A stretch of DNA of 32,236 nt, from the NCBI GenBank assembly GCA_021372055.1, contig JAJFVB010000025.1, positions 1 through 32,236 on the forward strand. Reading direction: 5' to 3'. The notes beneath the pieces were generated by a model. It saw only the letters and a list, made by a program, of their open reading frames with translations, was not told where the DNA came from and searched no databases. The DNA is from Desulfobacteraceae bacterium (GTDB taxonomy: Bacteria; Desulfobacterota; Syntrophobacteria; Syntrophobacterales; Syntrophobacteraceae). Positions 1 to 7,485 of the stretch are shown piece after piece; the first letter of the stretch is position 1, and each line of letters opens with the position of its first letter. Both the position numbers and the translations under genes were made by a program.

Positions 1-355
1 CGTTTATATACCGGTTCAGGGCCATGAGGATCCCGAGCGGCACGGCAATCGAACATGCGATGGCAAAACCGATAAGAACCCGGTACGTGCTCGCCCACAT
101 GTGCCCCCAGAGCGATTTGCCTGCAATCGTATCCGACATCAGCTGGATGATCTGAATGACGACGGCTTCGGGTGCCGCGATTCCGTTGCCGAGGACCTTT
201 ATATAATCAACATATTTCCAGATCCCGAAGAATGCGACGAGAGACACCGCATAAAGAAACCAGCGATTTTTTAGAAATGCGGAAAGCGAAAACGGCCGCC
301 TTTCCTTGACTTGATTTTGAACTTCATTGGCAATGCTTGAGGTTGCTGTGGTCAT
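1..355 (-). CDS. ABC importer permease, second copy (partial, cut by window start)
   Basis: Inner-membrane permease of a sulfonate/nitrate/taurine-type (SsuC/TauC) ABC importer. Only the first 118 codons are in the window. They show a basic cytoplasmic N-terminus (about residues 1-31), a first membrane helix (about 34-46, FLYAVSLVAFFGIW) and a second hydrophobic stretch ending at the edge (about 93-112, with IAVPLGILMA). The order matches the start of the family and of the neighbouring permease. The ATG at 355 has GGAG nine bases upstream and lies five bases after the stop of the first permease, so the two are translationally coupled. Having two permease genes suggests a heterodimeric channel. 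The EAA loop and the rest lie outside the window. Substrate is inferred only from context. Confidence 0.85.
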   Translation of the reverse strand, partial: MTTATSSIANEVQNQVKERRPFSLSAFLKNRWFLYAVSLVAFFGIWKYVDYIKVLGNGIAAPEAVVIQIIQLMSDTIAGKSLWGHMWASTYRVLIGFAIACSIAVPLGILMALNRYIN

Positions 356-360
356 TTCCG

Positions 361-1155
361 CTATCTCCTGATCCCGGCAAGGAGTTTCTTCTCCACTCGT
401 TCAATCAATATGCCGATTGCAACGCCTGTAAGACCGACGCAGATCATGCCGAGAACGACCATGGGAGGCGACGCAAGACGGCGGCCCATCGTGATGAGGT
501 AGCCGAGCCCCTGGTCGGCGGCAAGATATTCAGCGCCCACAAGCGTGGTCCAGCAGTATGCCTGGGATATGGTCATCGCGCCGAAAACCATCGGAAGTGC
601 CGACGGTATGCAAATCTTTTTGAAAATTTCCCAGTCGGTGGCCCCGTAGGTGCGCGCCATCTGGATAAGTGTCGGACTGGTCATCCGCACGCCCACGTAC
701 GAGTTGATGACGCACGGGACAATGCCTGAGAGCCATATAATAAAGACTTTGCCCGGGATGCCGATTCCAAACCAGAAAATGGTAAGAGGAATCCAGGCCA
801 CCGGCGGTATGGGGCGAATAAGTTCGAAAATGGGCCGCGCCAGACCTTCGGCCACGCTGAACCAGCCCATCATAAGCCCCAAGGGAATGCCGATAGCCAA
901 ACTCAGAAAAAATCCAGTGAATGCTTCCTGAATACTGACCCAGGCGTGCACCGACAGCACCGCGCCGTCCGGGTCCGCGACAAAGAGCTTTTCCCAGAAA
1001 AGCACCGCAACCTGGGTAGGCGAAGCAAGCATCGTGTTCGGGACTACTCCGAAGTCCACTATCGCCTGCCACACTGCGAAGAAGAGCACGACGCTCGCCA
1101 CCGGCAATATTCTAAGAAGCAGCGGTGTTTCGACCTTAACACTTTCGTAAGCCAT
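361..1155 (-). CDS. ABC importer permease, SsuC/TauC-like
   Basis: Inner-membrane subunit of an ABC importer of the aliphatic sulfonate/taurine/nitrate group, 264 residues. Hydrophobic segments lie at about 13-33, 79-98, 118-134, 136-156 and near the C-terminus. Residues 114-132 (RPIPPVAWIPLTIFWFGIG) are the usual family signature. The EAA loop that docks on the ATPase is at about 167-188 (ARTYGATDWEIFKK, then IPSALP). The start at 1155 is chosen because GGGAG lies seven bases upstream; the longer reading back to 1221 adds a hydrophilic extension without family likeness. It lies downstream of the binding-protein gene after a 179-base gap with a strong hairpin. Specificity cannot be read from the sequence. 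Confidence 0.9.
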   Translation of the reverse strand: MAYESVKVETPLLLRILPVASVVLFFAVWQAIVDFGVVPNTMLASPTQVAVLFWEKLFVADPDGAVLSVHAWVSIQEAFTGFFLSLAIGIPLGLMMGWFSVAEGLARPIFELIRPIPPVAWIPLTIFWFGIGIPGKVFIIWLSGIVPCVINSYVGVRMTSPTLIQMARTYGATDWEIFKKICIPSALPMVFGAMTISQAYCWTTLVGAEYLAADQGLGYLITMGRRLASPPMVVLGMICVGLTGVAIGILIERVEKKLLAGIRR

Positions 1156-1193
1156 ACTAACTCTCCCGCCCCGAATACTCTCTCGAATTGGAT

Positions 1194-1224
1194 GGTTTGC
1201 CGGCCGGTATACGACCGGCAAACC
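1194..1224. other. Strong hairpin between binding-protein and permease genes
   Basis: A perfect 10-base inverted repeat (GGTTTGCCGG at 1194-1203, CCGGCAAACC at 1215-1224) with an 11-base loop lies in the 179-base gap after the binding-protein gene. There is no T-run on the minus strand, so it is not an ordinary terminator. By analogy with hairpins behind other binding-protein genes (for example malE), it could protect the 3' end of the upstream message and give more binding protein than permease. That role is inferred. Confidence 0.5.
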
Positions 1225-1334
1225 AATTTCACAGGGAATTCAATCCCGGGGACCGCGAACTGCATCCCCCGTTTGAAGCAATCAGTCGCGCAGGCTGCCC
1301 GAGACCTCCGGGTAACCCACTCCCTAAAGGTGAG

Positions 1335-2414
1335 CTACTTTACGATCATTTTCAGATACTGGTCGGTGATAAAATTCAAACGGCCATCAGGCGTCACGAC
1401 CTTCTTCGCATCTTCTTCCTTCAGTTTCTTCTGTGCGGTGAAGAATTCGAGCACGCCCAGTTCCCACGTTTCAACCACGCTCGGACCCTTGGAGCCGTCC
1501 ATCATCTTGATCTGCTCTGCAGCCGTGAAGATCGGATGCTTTTCGAGGTCCATTTTGCACATGGCTTCATTCATATCCAAGCCGCAGAAATCTTTCATGA
1601 AACGCTTGTAGTCAGGAACCAGCTTATCGATCGGGGTAGCCTTGAGCCAGTCAATGCCGCGGAAGTAAACCTGCATGAACTTCTTGACCTGCTCGGGTTC
1701 CTTCTCGAGGAATTCTTTCTCACCAACGATTACGATCGGAAGACCCTTGCCGCTGGTCTTGATGTCGCCGGCAATCTTCCAGCCCTTCTGGATACCGGTG
1801 TACATATGCGGGGCCCAGAGGGTAACGATATCGCCAATGCCTGCTTCAAAAGCCGCAACGCACTGGAACGGATCCATGTTCTTGATCACAACGTCGCTGT
1901 CCTTGAGGCCGAAAACACCGAGCCAGGTGGACAGTACGAAGTGAGCCGAGGAAACCGTGGTCGTAACGACGGTCTTACCCTTGATTGTCTCGGGGCTTCC
2001 GTAGACTTCCGGGTACTTCGGGTTGAAGCCCTTGACCTTCATGATCGGGCTGTCGGGACGAACCAGAACGACGTTTGCAACCGATTCGTCATTACCAATT
2101 GCAATGATCTTGGAGCCATAACGCGCGGCACCAACAACGGCGGGCGTTCCACCCAGAGCACCAATCGTCCACTGCTTCGCCGGCAGGGCTTCCATCATAC
2201 CCATTCCGGAATCGAAATAGAGGATGTTGAAATCCAGGCCTACTTCCTTATCCCAGCCCTTTTCCTTGGCCCACCAAGTGATGAAGGTCTCATGCTCTGG
2301 TTCCCAGGCCGTGTTGAATTTGATGAGCTTTTGAGCCGCCATGCAAGGTGTAAAACCGGACACGATGAAAAGTGCACTAAGAACTAGAACTCCCGCAACT
2401 ACCCACTTTCTCAT
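1335..2414 (-). CDS. ABC importer periplasmic substrate-binding protein, TauA/NMT1-like
   Basis: Periplasmic binding protein of the SsuA/TauA/NMT1 group, 359 residues, delivering substrate to the two permeases. A Sec signal peptide is clear (MRKWVVAGVLVLSALFIVSG, probable cleavage near residue 27 after CMAA). The mature part starts with an extended KLIKFNTAW strand. Typical family elements follow: ALGGTPAVVGA, IKGKTVVTTTVSSAH and an AFEAGIGDIVTLWAPH hinge region. The start at 2414 is set by AAAGGAG eight bases upstream and by the signal peptide; the 46 residues that could be read further upstream are not family-like. The C-terminal region from about residue 280 is lysine- and methionine-rich. 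Taurine or another sulfonate is a guess from the adjacent aminotransferase; nitrate, pyrimidine or other small anions cannot be excluded. Confidence 0.9.
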   Translation of the reverse strand: MRKWVVAGVLVLSALFIVSGFTPCMAAQKLIKFNTAWEPEHETFITWWAKEKGWDKEVGLDFNILYFDSGMGMMEALPAKQWTIGALGGTPAVVGAARYGSKIIAIGNDESVANVVLVRPDSPIMKVKGFNPKYPEVYGSPETIKGKTVVTTTVSSAHFVLSTWLGVFGLKDSDVVIKNMDPFQCVAAFEAGIGDIVTLWAPHMYTGIQKGWKIAGDIKTSGKGLPIVIVGEKEFLEKEPEQVKKFMQVYFRGIDWLKATPIDKLVPDYKRFMKDFCGLDMNEAMCKMDLEKHPIFTAAEQIKMMDGSKGPSVVETWELGVLEFFTAQKKLKEEDAKKVVTPDGRLNFITDQYLKMIVK

Positions 2415-2542
2415 TTCTAATCTCCTTTGCAATCGGTCCATCGCCTTCGTAACAATACTGCTCCTCCAACGGCATCTCTTCGATGGCTCTATTCCCCCCA
2501 GGCACCTCCTTTCCGAACCGGTAAAATCCGGATACCAGCAAC

Positions 2543-3310
2543 TTACCACCAACGTATAAGTTCCGTGACCTGCTTCCTGATCTCAACAAACTTCGGATCG
2601 ATCAGGCTCCTCGGACGCGGCAGGTCAACCAGCACCTCAGCTTTGATTTTGGTAGGCTTATTGCTCAAAATGAGGATCCGCTCCGCCACGTAAACGGCCT
2701 CCTCGATATTGTGCGTGACGAATACAACCGTCGAATTCAAGGTCTTCCACAGGCGCACCAGCTCGTCTTCGAGATAGTAGCGGAGCTTAACGTCGAGCTG
2801 CCCGTAAGGTTCATCCATGAGCAGAAGGTCGGGGTCCACCGCGAAAGCGCGGGCGACCGCTATGCGCTGCTCCATACTGGCCGACACCTGGTTCGGATAC
2901 AGGTTGGCCGTGTCGGAAAGCCCGACGAGGTCGAGGATATACTTTAGCCGCTCCTCCAGCTTTTCCTTCGGAAACTTCTTCGTTTCCATGCCGTAGGCCA
3001 CGTTCTCACGCACCGTTCTCCAGGGCATGCAAGTCGGTTCCTGGAAAACGAAGGAAATGTTGTGCTTCGTGGGATTGGCCTCCTCGCCATCGATCAGGAT
3101 GTTCCCCTTCGTCGTCGGCAGAAGCTTCGAGAGGCAATTCAAAAAGGTCGTCTTACCGCAACCGGTCGGGCCGACAATGCTCAGAAACTCGCCTTCCGCC
3201 ACATTGAAGGAGATATCATTCAGGACCGTGAGGTCTCCGAAACTCCTGGTCAGATTCTTTACCTGGATCTTTGTCTTTCTGCCGCCCGAAGCTTTGCTCG
3301 TATCGTCCAA
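2543..3310 (-). CDS. ABC importer ATPase, SsuB/TauB-like, with altered signature motif
   Basis: Cytoplasmic ATPase of the same importer, 255 residues. Walker A is GPTGCGKT (47-54), the Q-loop is FVFQEP (Q90), Walker B with catalytic Glu is LLLMDEP (163-168) and the switch His is in FVTHNIEEAV (H200). The ABC signature, normally LSGGM(Q/S)QR, reads VSASMEQR at 142-149: the serine is kept but both glycines are replaced. The start is a TTG at 3310 with AGGAG seven bases upstream; no good ATG exists near the expected N-terminus. The gene is followed by a 128-base gap before the binding-protein gene and preceded by the universal stress gene, all on one strand, so one operon is likely. Confidence 0.9.
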   Translation of the reverse strand: MDDTSKASGGRKTKIQVKNLTRSFGDLTVLNDISFNVAEGEFLSIVGPTGCGKTTFLNCLSKLLPTTKGNILIDGEEANPTKHNISFVFQEPTCMPWRTVRENVAYGMETKKFPKEKLEERLKYILDLVGLSDTANLYPNQVSASMEQRIAVARAFAVDPDLLLMDEPYGQLDVKLRYYLEDELVRLWKTLNSTVVFVTHNIEEAVYVAERILILSNKPTKIKAEVLVDLPRPRSLIDPKFVEIRKQVTELIRWW

Positions 3311-3386
3311 GGTGTTCTCCTGTCCTTTTTGCCTCCCGGTCCCGCTCCAACAGGCTCCGGCATGATCAGACTCTAGATGTCAACGA

Positions 3387-3860
3387 TTAGACCCTCTTGG
3401 TAATAAGCACGGCACAATGTGCGCAGCGCACAACATGGCTGTTGATGTTGCCTATCAGTAGTTCCTTTATCGGATGCCGGCCGGAGTGTCCCAGTACAAT
3501 GAGGTCCGCGCCCCAATGAGCAGCCAACTCGCAGATGCGCTGGGCAGGCTTTCCTTCCTCGGCGTGGACCCTGGTGACAACCCCCTTCTCACTGGCCGTG
3601 TGCGCGAGGGATTCCAGCCAGGAACGCACGTGAGTCAGTTGTTCGGAGCGCTGCCGGTTGTGGACTTTCTGCGACTCGGACATGTCCAGCTCGGTTACGG
3701 TCGTCACCCGGTCTTCAGCCTCGGCAACCGTGTCCTGTTCGAAACAGCACACCAGGCCGAGTTCCGCATCCATCTTGTACGCCAAGCCGAGTGCTTCCTC
3801 GAAGAGGAATGTTCCTTTGTCGTTCATATCCAAAGCAAGGAGAATCTTTTTGTAGGGCAT
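3387..3860 (-). CDS. Universal stress protein, UspA family
   Basis: Single-domain Usp protein of 157 residues, cytoplasmic, probably ATP-binding. The N-terminus (KKILLALDMNDKG) is the usual first strand and loop. The C-terminal nucleotide loop reads GHSGRHPIKELLIGN, following the family's G-x2-G-x9-G spacing although the last G(S/T) is GN. It sits between the aminotransferase gene and the importer ATPase on the same strand, which suggests co-regulation with substrate uptake. Usp genes sit beside transport and catabolic genes in many bacteria; a specific partner cannot be named here. ATG at 3860; the Shine-Dalgarno (AGGATGG) lies rather far upstream. Confidence 0.9.
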   Translation of the reverse strand: MPYKKILLALDMNDKGTFLFEEALGLAYKMDAELGLVCCFEQDTVAEAEDRVTTVTELDMSESQKVHNRQRSEQLTHVRSWLESLAHTASEKGVVTRVHAEEGKPAQRICELAAHWGADLIVLGHSGRHPIKELLIGNINSHVVRCAHCAVLITKRV

Positions 3861-3961
3861 AACTGTCGGGCCATCCTGTTAGAGTGAGGGTTATAGACCT
3901 TTATAGGATCTGTCCGTATTCCCCGATGACGCACCCCCGGCAAGACGCGGAGGCCGGGAGC

Positions 3962-3987
3962 AGGGCGGACGAGCCGCCCTGATTTTT
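3962..3987 (+). terminator. Hairpin with T-run (possible terminator, plus orientation)
   Basis: A 7-bp stem (AGGGCGG at 3962-3968, CCGCCCT at 3974-3980) is followed by GATTTTT. The T-run lies on the plus strand although both neighbouring genes are on the minus strand. It may block antisense transcription, or it may be a plain hairpin behind the aminotransferase gene. Confidence 0.35.
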
Positions 3988-4041
3988 GTAACTGTGAGGC
4001 TGTTTAAATGGTTAGGTTTTTATGTGAATTATGCGCAACAA

Positions 4042-5412
4042 TTATTCTTGCACGTACTTGTCGGCAACTTCAAGAGCTTTATCCATGAGTCCGACGCCTT
4101 CATCGATTTCCTCACGCGTGATGATAAACGGCGGAGCCATGGCAATCGTGTTGCCGGGATTTGCGGCCATGGCCATCATGCCCAGCTCACCGAGCCTCTT
4201 GGCCACCTCGAGCTTCGGGTTCAACCCGGGTCGAATCTTTGCCGCAACCGGCATTATCGGTTCCCGGGTCTTCTTGTTCCTTACCAGCTCAAGACCGACA
4301 AAAAGTCCGAGCCCCCGCACGTCCCCCACGCACGGATGCTTGTCCTTCAGTTCCATTGCCTTGTCGAGCAGGTATTTGCCAAGCTGAGCCGACCGCTCTA
4401 TCAGGTTGTCTTCCTGGTAGATCTGGATCACGCGAACGGCGGCCGCGCAGCAAAGCGCATGGCCCGCGTAGGTCGCCCCGTGCGAGAAGAACTGCTCCTT
4501 GAAGCGCTCTCCCACGTGCTTGCGTGCAATCGCCACCCCGAGAGGCAGATAGCCGCAAGTGGCCCCCTTTGCGAAGGTCATGATATCAGGCACCACTCCC
4601 CAGTGGTCCATCGCAAACCATTTTCCAGTGCGCCCGAAACCGCTCATTACCTCGTCTGCGATCATCAGCACGCCATATTTGTCGCACACCGCACGAAGCT
4701 GCGGGAAGTACTCGGGAGGCGGCACGATAATGCCGTTTGCGCCCGTAACCGGTTCGAAGATAATCCCGGCGATCTTTTCGGCACCGCCTTCAAGCTCGAT
4801 CACTTCATCGATGTACCTCACACACTGCATGTTGCATTCCGGGTACTTCTGTCCGAACATGCAACGATAGCAGTAAGGCTGAGGCACCGATACCCACTCC
4901 GTTCCGCCGGGCACCTGAGCCCAATTGCGCGCGTCCCCCGTTGAAAGCGTCATAGGAGCGGCCGTTGCGCCGTGATAGCTTCTGTAGCGGGCGAGGATCT
5001 TTCTTTTTCCCGAGTACTGATGGCAGATTTTTACCGCAGCTTCGTTTGCCTCCGTGCCGCCCAGAGTAAAAAAGCAGCGAGAGAGGTCCCCCGGAGTGAC
5101 TTCGGAAAGCATTTTGGCGAGTATCGCCCTGGGCTTGTTCGAAAAATTAGGTGCAAAACCGCATAGACTCTTTGCTTGCGCAACTATTGCGTCCACAACC
5201 CTCGGGTCCTGGTGGCCGATGTTGTGGCTGACAAAGCACGAGCTGAAATCGAGCCGTTCCCTTCCATCTTCCGTAACGAATCTAACGCCCTTGGAGCTCA
5301 CGACACGAAGTGGAGCCTGCGAGGGCTGGTAAGACCACGAGTGGAAGATGTTTTCGACTTCATACTGGTCAAGATTCTGCTTTGCAGCCGGAATGCTCTT
5401 CAGATCGATCAT
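4042..5412 (-). CDS. Class III (omega) aminotransferase, taurine:pyruvate aminotransferase-like
   Basis: PLP-dependent fold-type I transaminase of class III, 456 residues, cytosolic. The cofactor lysine is K282 in MTFAKGATCGYLPLG. D253 in LMIADEVMSGFGRTGK would bind the pyridine nitrogen, and LGGTEANEAAVK (117-128) is the phosphate-binding loop. A cysteine-bearing insert (YCYRC at 180-184, then C193 and C197) is shared with a subgroup that includes taurine:pyruvate and related omega-amino acid aminotransferases. Such an enzyme would turn taurine plus pyruvate into sulfoacetaldehyde plus alanine. No sulfoacetaldehyde-processing gene is visible, so the substrate remains inferred. The ATG at 5412 is chosen over a TTG one codon upstream because AGGAGG sits six bases before it. 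It lies between gdhA and the usp/importer genes. Confidence 0.87.
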   Translation of the reverse strand: MIDLKSIPAAKQNLDQYEVENIFHSWSYQPSQAPLRVVSSKGVRFVTEDGRERLDFSSCFVSHNIGHQDPRVVDAIVAQAKSLCGFAPNFSNKPRAILAKMLSEVTPGDLSRCFFTLGGTEANEAAVKICHQYSGKRKILARYRSYHGATAAPMTLSTGDARNWAQVPGGTEWVSVPQPYCYRCMFGQKYPECNMQCVRYIDEVIELEGGAEKIAGIIFEPVTGANGIIVPPPEYFPQLRAVCDKYGVLMIADEVMSGFGRTGKWFAMDHWGVVPDIMTFAKGATCGYLPLGVAIARKHVGERFKEQFFSHGATYAGHALCCAAAVRVIQIYQEDNLIERSAQLGKYLLDKAMELKDKHPCVGDVRGLGLFVGLELVRNKKTREPIMPVAAKIRPGLNPKLEVAKRLGELGMMAMAANPGNTIAMAPPFIITREEIDEGVGLMDKALEVADKYVQE

Positions 5413-5513
5413 CAAAAGCCTCCTCGAAAAAAGTGGTCGCAGTGCCAGCGCGCAAAATTCTATCGCCGAGTATCTTTGCCTCTATCGGATTTTAGGATCA
5501 GCCACACCAAGTA

Positions 5514-5570
5514 CTAATTTAAAAATGCCGAGCGGAAAAGGGAGAATTGTTCCCCGCCCCCCTTTTCCGC
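5514..5570 (-). terminator. Rho-independent terminator of gdhA
   Basis: On the minus strand, 11 bases after the gdhA stop, an 11-bp perfect stem (GCGGAAAAGGG / CCCTTTTCCGC, plus-strand arms 5532-5542 and 5560-5570) is followed by CATTTTTAAATT. It separates gdhA from the aminotransferase gene, although read-through is possible. Confidence 0.75.
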
Positions 5571-5581
5571 CCATTCGCTTC

Positions 5582-6934
5582 TTACACGAGGCCCTGATCG
5601 AGCATCGAGTCAACAACCTTTACGAAGCCGGCAATATTGGCCCCGTACATGTAGTTGCCGGGCACGCCATACTGAGCCGCAGCATCAAGACATGACTTGT
5701 GTATCGTTTTCATGATCGTATGGAGCCGCGCATCGACTTCCTCGCGAGTCCAGCTAAGACGCATGCTGTTCTGCGACATCTCGAGGCCGGAAACCGAAAC
5801 GCCGCCGGCATTAGCCGCCTTGGCAGGTCCATAAAGAACGCCGTTTCCAAGGAAAATGTTGATCGCTTCGGGAGACGTCGGCATGTTTGCGCCTTCGCAC
5901 ACGACGCGCACGCCGTTGCTCACCATGTTCTGAGCGTCCTTGGCGTTGATTTCGTTCTGCGTCGCGGACGGGAAGGCATAGTCGGCCTTGTGGCTCCAGA
6001 GAGGATTGTAATCCTTGGCAGGATCAACCGGCGTGTAAACCGCTGAAGGATACTTATCAGCGTACTCTTTGATCCGGCCGCGCTTGATGTTCTTCAGTTC
6101 CTTGACAAACGCGATCTTTTCGCGGTCGATGCCCGCTTCGTCATAGATGTAGCCCGAAGAATCGGAGAGCGTTACAGGCTTGCCGCCAAGGTCGAGAATC
6201 TTTTCCACGGTGTACTGGGCAACGTTTCCGGATCCCGACACCAGGCAAACGCCGCCTTGAATCTTCTTGCCAACGTTTGCAAGCATCTCGGCCGCGAAGT
6301 AGACGCTTCCGTACCCGGTGGCTTCGGGCCTGATCAGACTGCCGCCCCAATTGAGACCCTTCCCGGTCAGCACTCCGGAAAACTCGTTACGCAGCCTTTT
6401 GTACATCCCGAACAGGAAGCCGATCTCGCGGCCACCCACGCCGATATCGCCGGCGGGGACGTCCGTATCGGGGCCCACATGCCGGAAGAGCTCGATCATG
6501 AAGCTCTGGCAGAACCGCATAACTTCGTTGTCGGATTTTCCCTTGGGATTGAAATCGGAACCACCCTTACCGCCGCCCATCGGGAGCGTTGTAAGAGCGT
6601 TTTTGAAGGTCTGTTCGAAAGCAAGAAACTTCAGAATGCTGAGGTTAACCGAAGGGTGAAAGCGGAGACCGCCCTTGTAGGGGCCGATAGCGCTGTTCAT
6701 CTGGATTCTGAAACCGCGATTGATCTGGATGTTTCCCTGATCGTCCACCCACGGCACGCGGAACATAATCACACGCTCAGGTTCCGTGATTCTCTCCAGA
6801 ATCTTCGCCTTTGCATAGCGCGGATTGCGATCCAATACCGGCTTTACCGACTCGACTACTTCACCGACCGCTTGATGGAACTCTTTTTCGTGAGGGTCTC
6901 TCGCCCTGATAATCCCCATGATCTCGTCAGTCAC
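5582..6934 (-). CDS. gdhA: Glutamate dehydrogenase, hexameric NADP-type
   Basis: Reversible reductive amination of 2-oxoglutarate to glutamate, cytosolic. The 450 residues align end to end with E. coli GdhA (447). Substrate-binding and catalytic parts include GPYKGGLRFHPSVN (84-97), PMGGGKGGSDF with the active-site lysine K123, and PAGDIGVGGREIG with D163. The Rossmann loop is SGSGNVAQYTVEKI, and the C-terminus has EGANMPTSPEA and GANIAGFVKVVD. The GTG at 6934 is favoured because AGGAG stands six bases upstream and the length then matches the family; a further GTG at 6967 lacks a site. It has its own promoter and terminator. In this setting it may assimilate or release the amino nitrogen moved by the downstream aminotransferase; the direction is not shown by the sequence. 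Confidence 0.96.
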   Translation of the reverse strand: MTDEIMGIIRARDPHEKEFHQAVGEVVESVKPVLDRNPRYAKAKILERITEPERVIMFRVPWVDDQGNIQINRGFRIQMNSAIGPYKGGLRFHPSVNLSILKFLAFEQTFKNALTTLPMGGGKGGSDFNPKGKSDNEVMRFCQSFMIELFRHVGPDTDVPAGDIGVGGREIGFLFGMYKRLRNEFSGVLTGKGLNWGGSLIRPEATGYGSVYFAAEMLANVGKKIQGGVCLVSGSGNVAQYTVEKILDLGGKPVTLSDSSGYIYDEAGIDREKIAFVKELKNIKRGRIKEYADKYPSAVYTPVDPAKDYNPLWSHKADYAFPSATQNEINAKDAQNMVSNGVRVVCEGANMPTSPEAINIFLGNGVLYGPAKAANAGGVSVSGLEMSQNSMRLSWTREEVDARLHTIMKTIHKSCLDAAAQYGVPGNYMYGANIAGFVKVVDSMLDQGLV

Positions 6935-7055
6935 TGCTAACTCCTGATTGGAAGAACCGTTACGCACCCTTTGACAGGAAAAGCACCCTTTTCAGGCGGA
7001 TCCCCTTGTCTAAATCACATCAGACTGGAACCAATTCAGAGGCTGTCATGATAAC

Positions 7056-7083
7056 ACGACGGAAGACCCGGGTTTTCCGTCGT
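7056..7083. promoter_or_regulatory. Leader hairpin upstream of gdhA
   Basis: A perfect 9-bp inverted repeat (ACGACGGAA at 7056-7064, TTCCGTCGT at 7075-7083) has a 10-base loop containing ACCCGGGT. It lies between the predicted gdhA transcription start and the GTG. It could be an operator in DNA or a leader RNA structure. Confidence 0.4.
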
Positions 7084-7137
7084 TATTTCCGGCCGTACCC
7101 GACACGTGCCGGCAAATCATCGATGACGGTCAACAAG

Positions 7138-7167
7138 ATAATAGGACTATAAACCTGCCGGAGTCAA
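7138..7167 (-). promoter_or_regulatory. Sigma-70-type promoter for gdhA
   Basis: On the minus strand, TTGACT (7167-7162) and TATTAT (7143-7138) are spaced 18 bases apart; each hexamer matches the consensus at five of six positions. Predicted start is near 7131, giving a leader of about 200 bases. Confidence 0.6.
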
Positions 7168-7485
7168 AGTAACAATAATCATAAGTTTGATAACCTATTG
7201 TTATGCAAAATGATCTCTAAGCCACCAATCCCGCACTGGGTACGGACTTGCCCAAAGGATCGCATCCTCCCATCGGACGCAGTCCGCATGTAATATTATT
7301 TTATTTTTGATATCTATTTTTATATCGGAATCAAAATACAATCGGGCGAGCAAAAAGCCCTCTCCTCCCCCGTCGCATTTCGCGTAACAACGGCCCAAGG
7401 GGCCTTATCCATCAATCAGGGCGCGACCGGGACTCCAGAGTGTCCCCCCCCGGTCATGCCCGGAAATTGCCGGATCGGAAAATGC

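Larger units (their letters stand above)
6935..7485. other. 551-bp gene-free region with the gdhA promoter and leader
   Basis: No convincing gene. A 65-codon minus-strand reading frame (7201-7398) has no recognisable domain and lies in AT-rich, low-complexity DNA. The region holds a strong minus-strand promoter (7138-7167), a leader of roughly 200 bases with a 9-bp hairpin, an AT-rich block at about 7285-7340 upstream of the promoter that could act as an UP or regulator-binding region, and a C8 run with small GC hairpins just after the alr stop. Confidence 0.7.

Noticed and set aside
1188..2387. 399-codon plus-strand frame over the binding-protein gene
   Set aside because: Antisense shadow of a GC-rich gene; the minus-strand product has signal peptide and family motifs.
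7201..7398. 65-codon minus-strand frame in the gdhA-alr gap
   Set aside because: AT-rich, no ribosome site, no domain.
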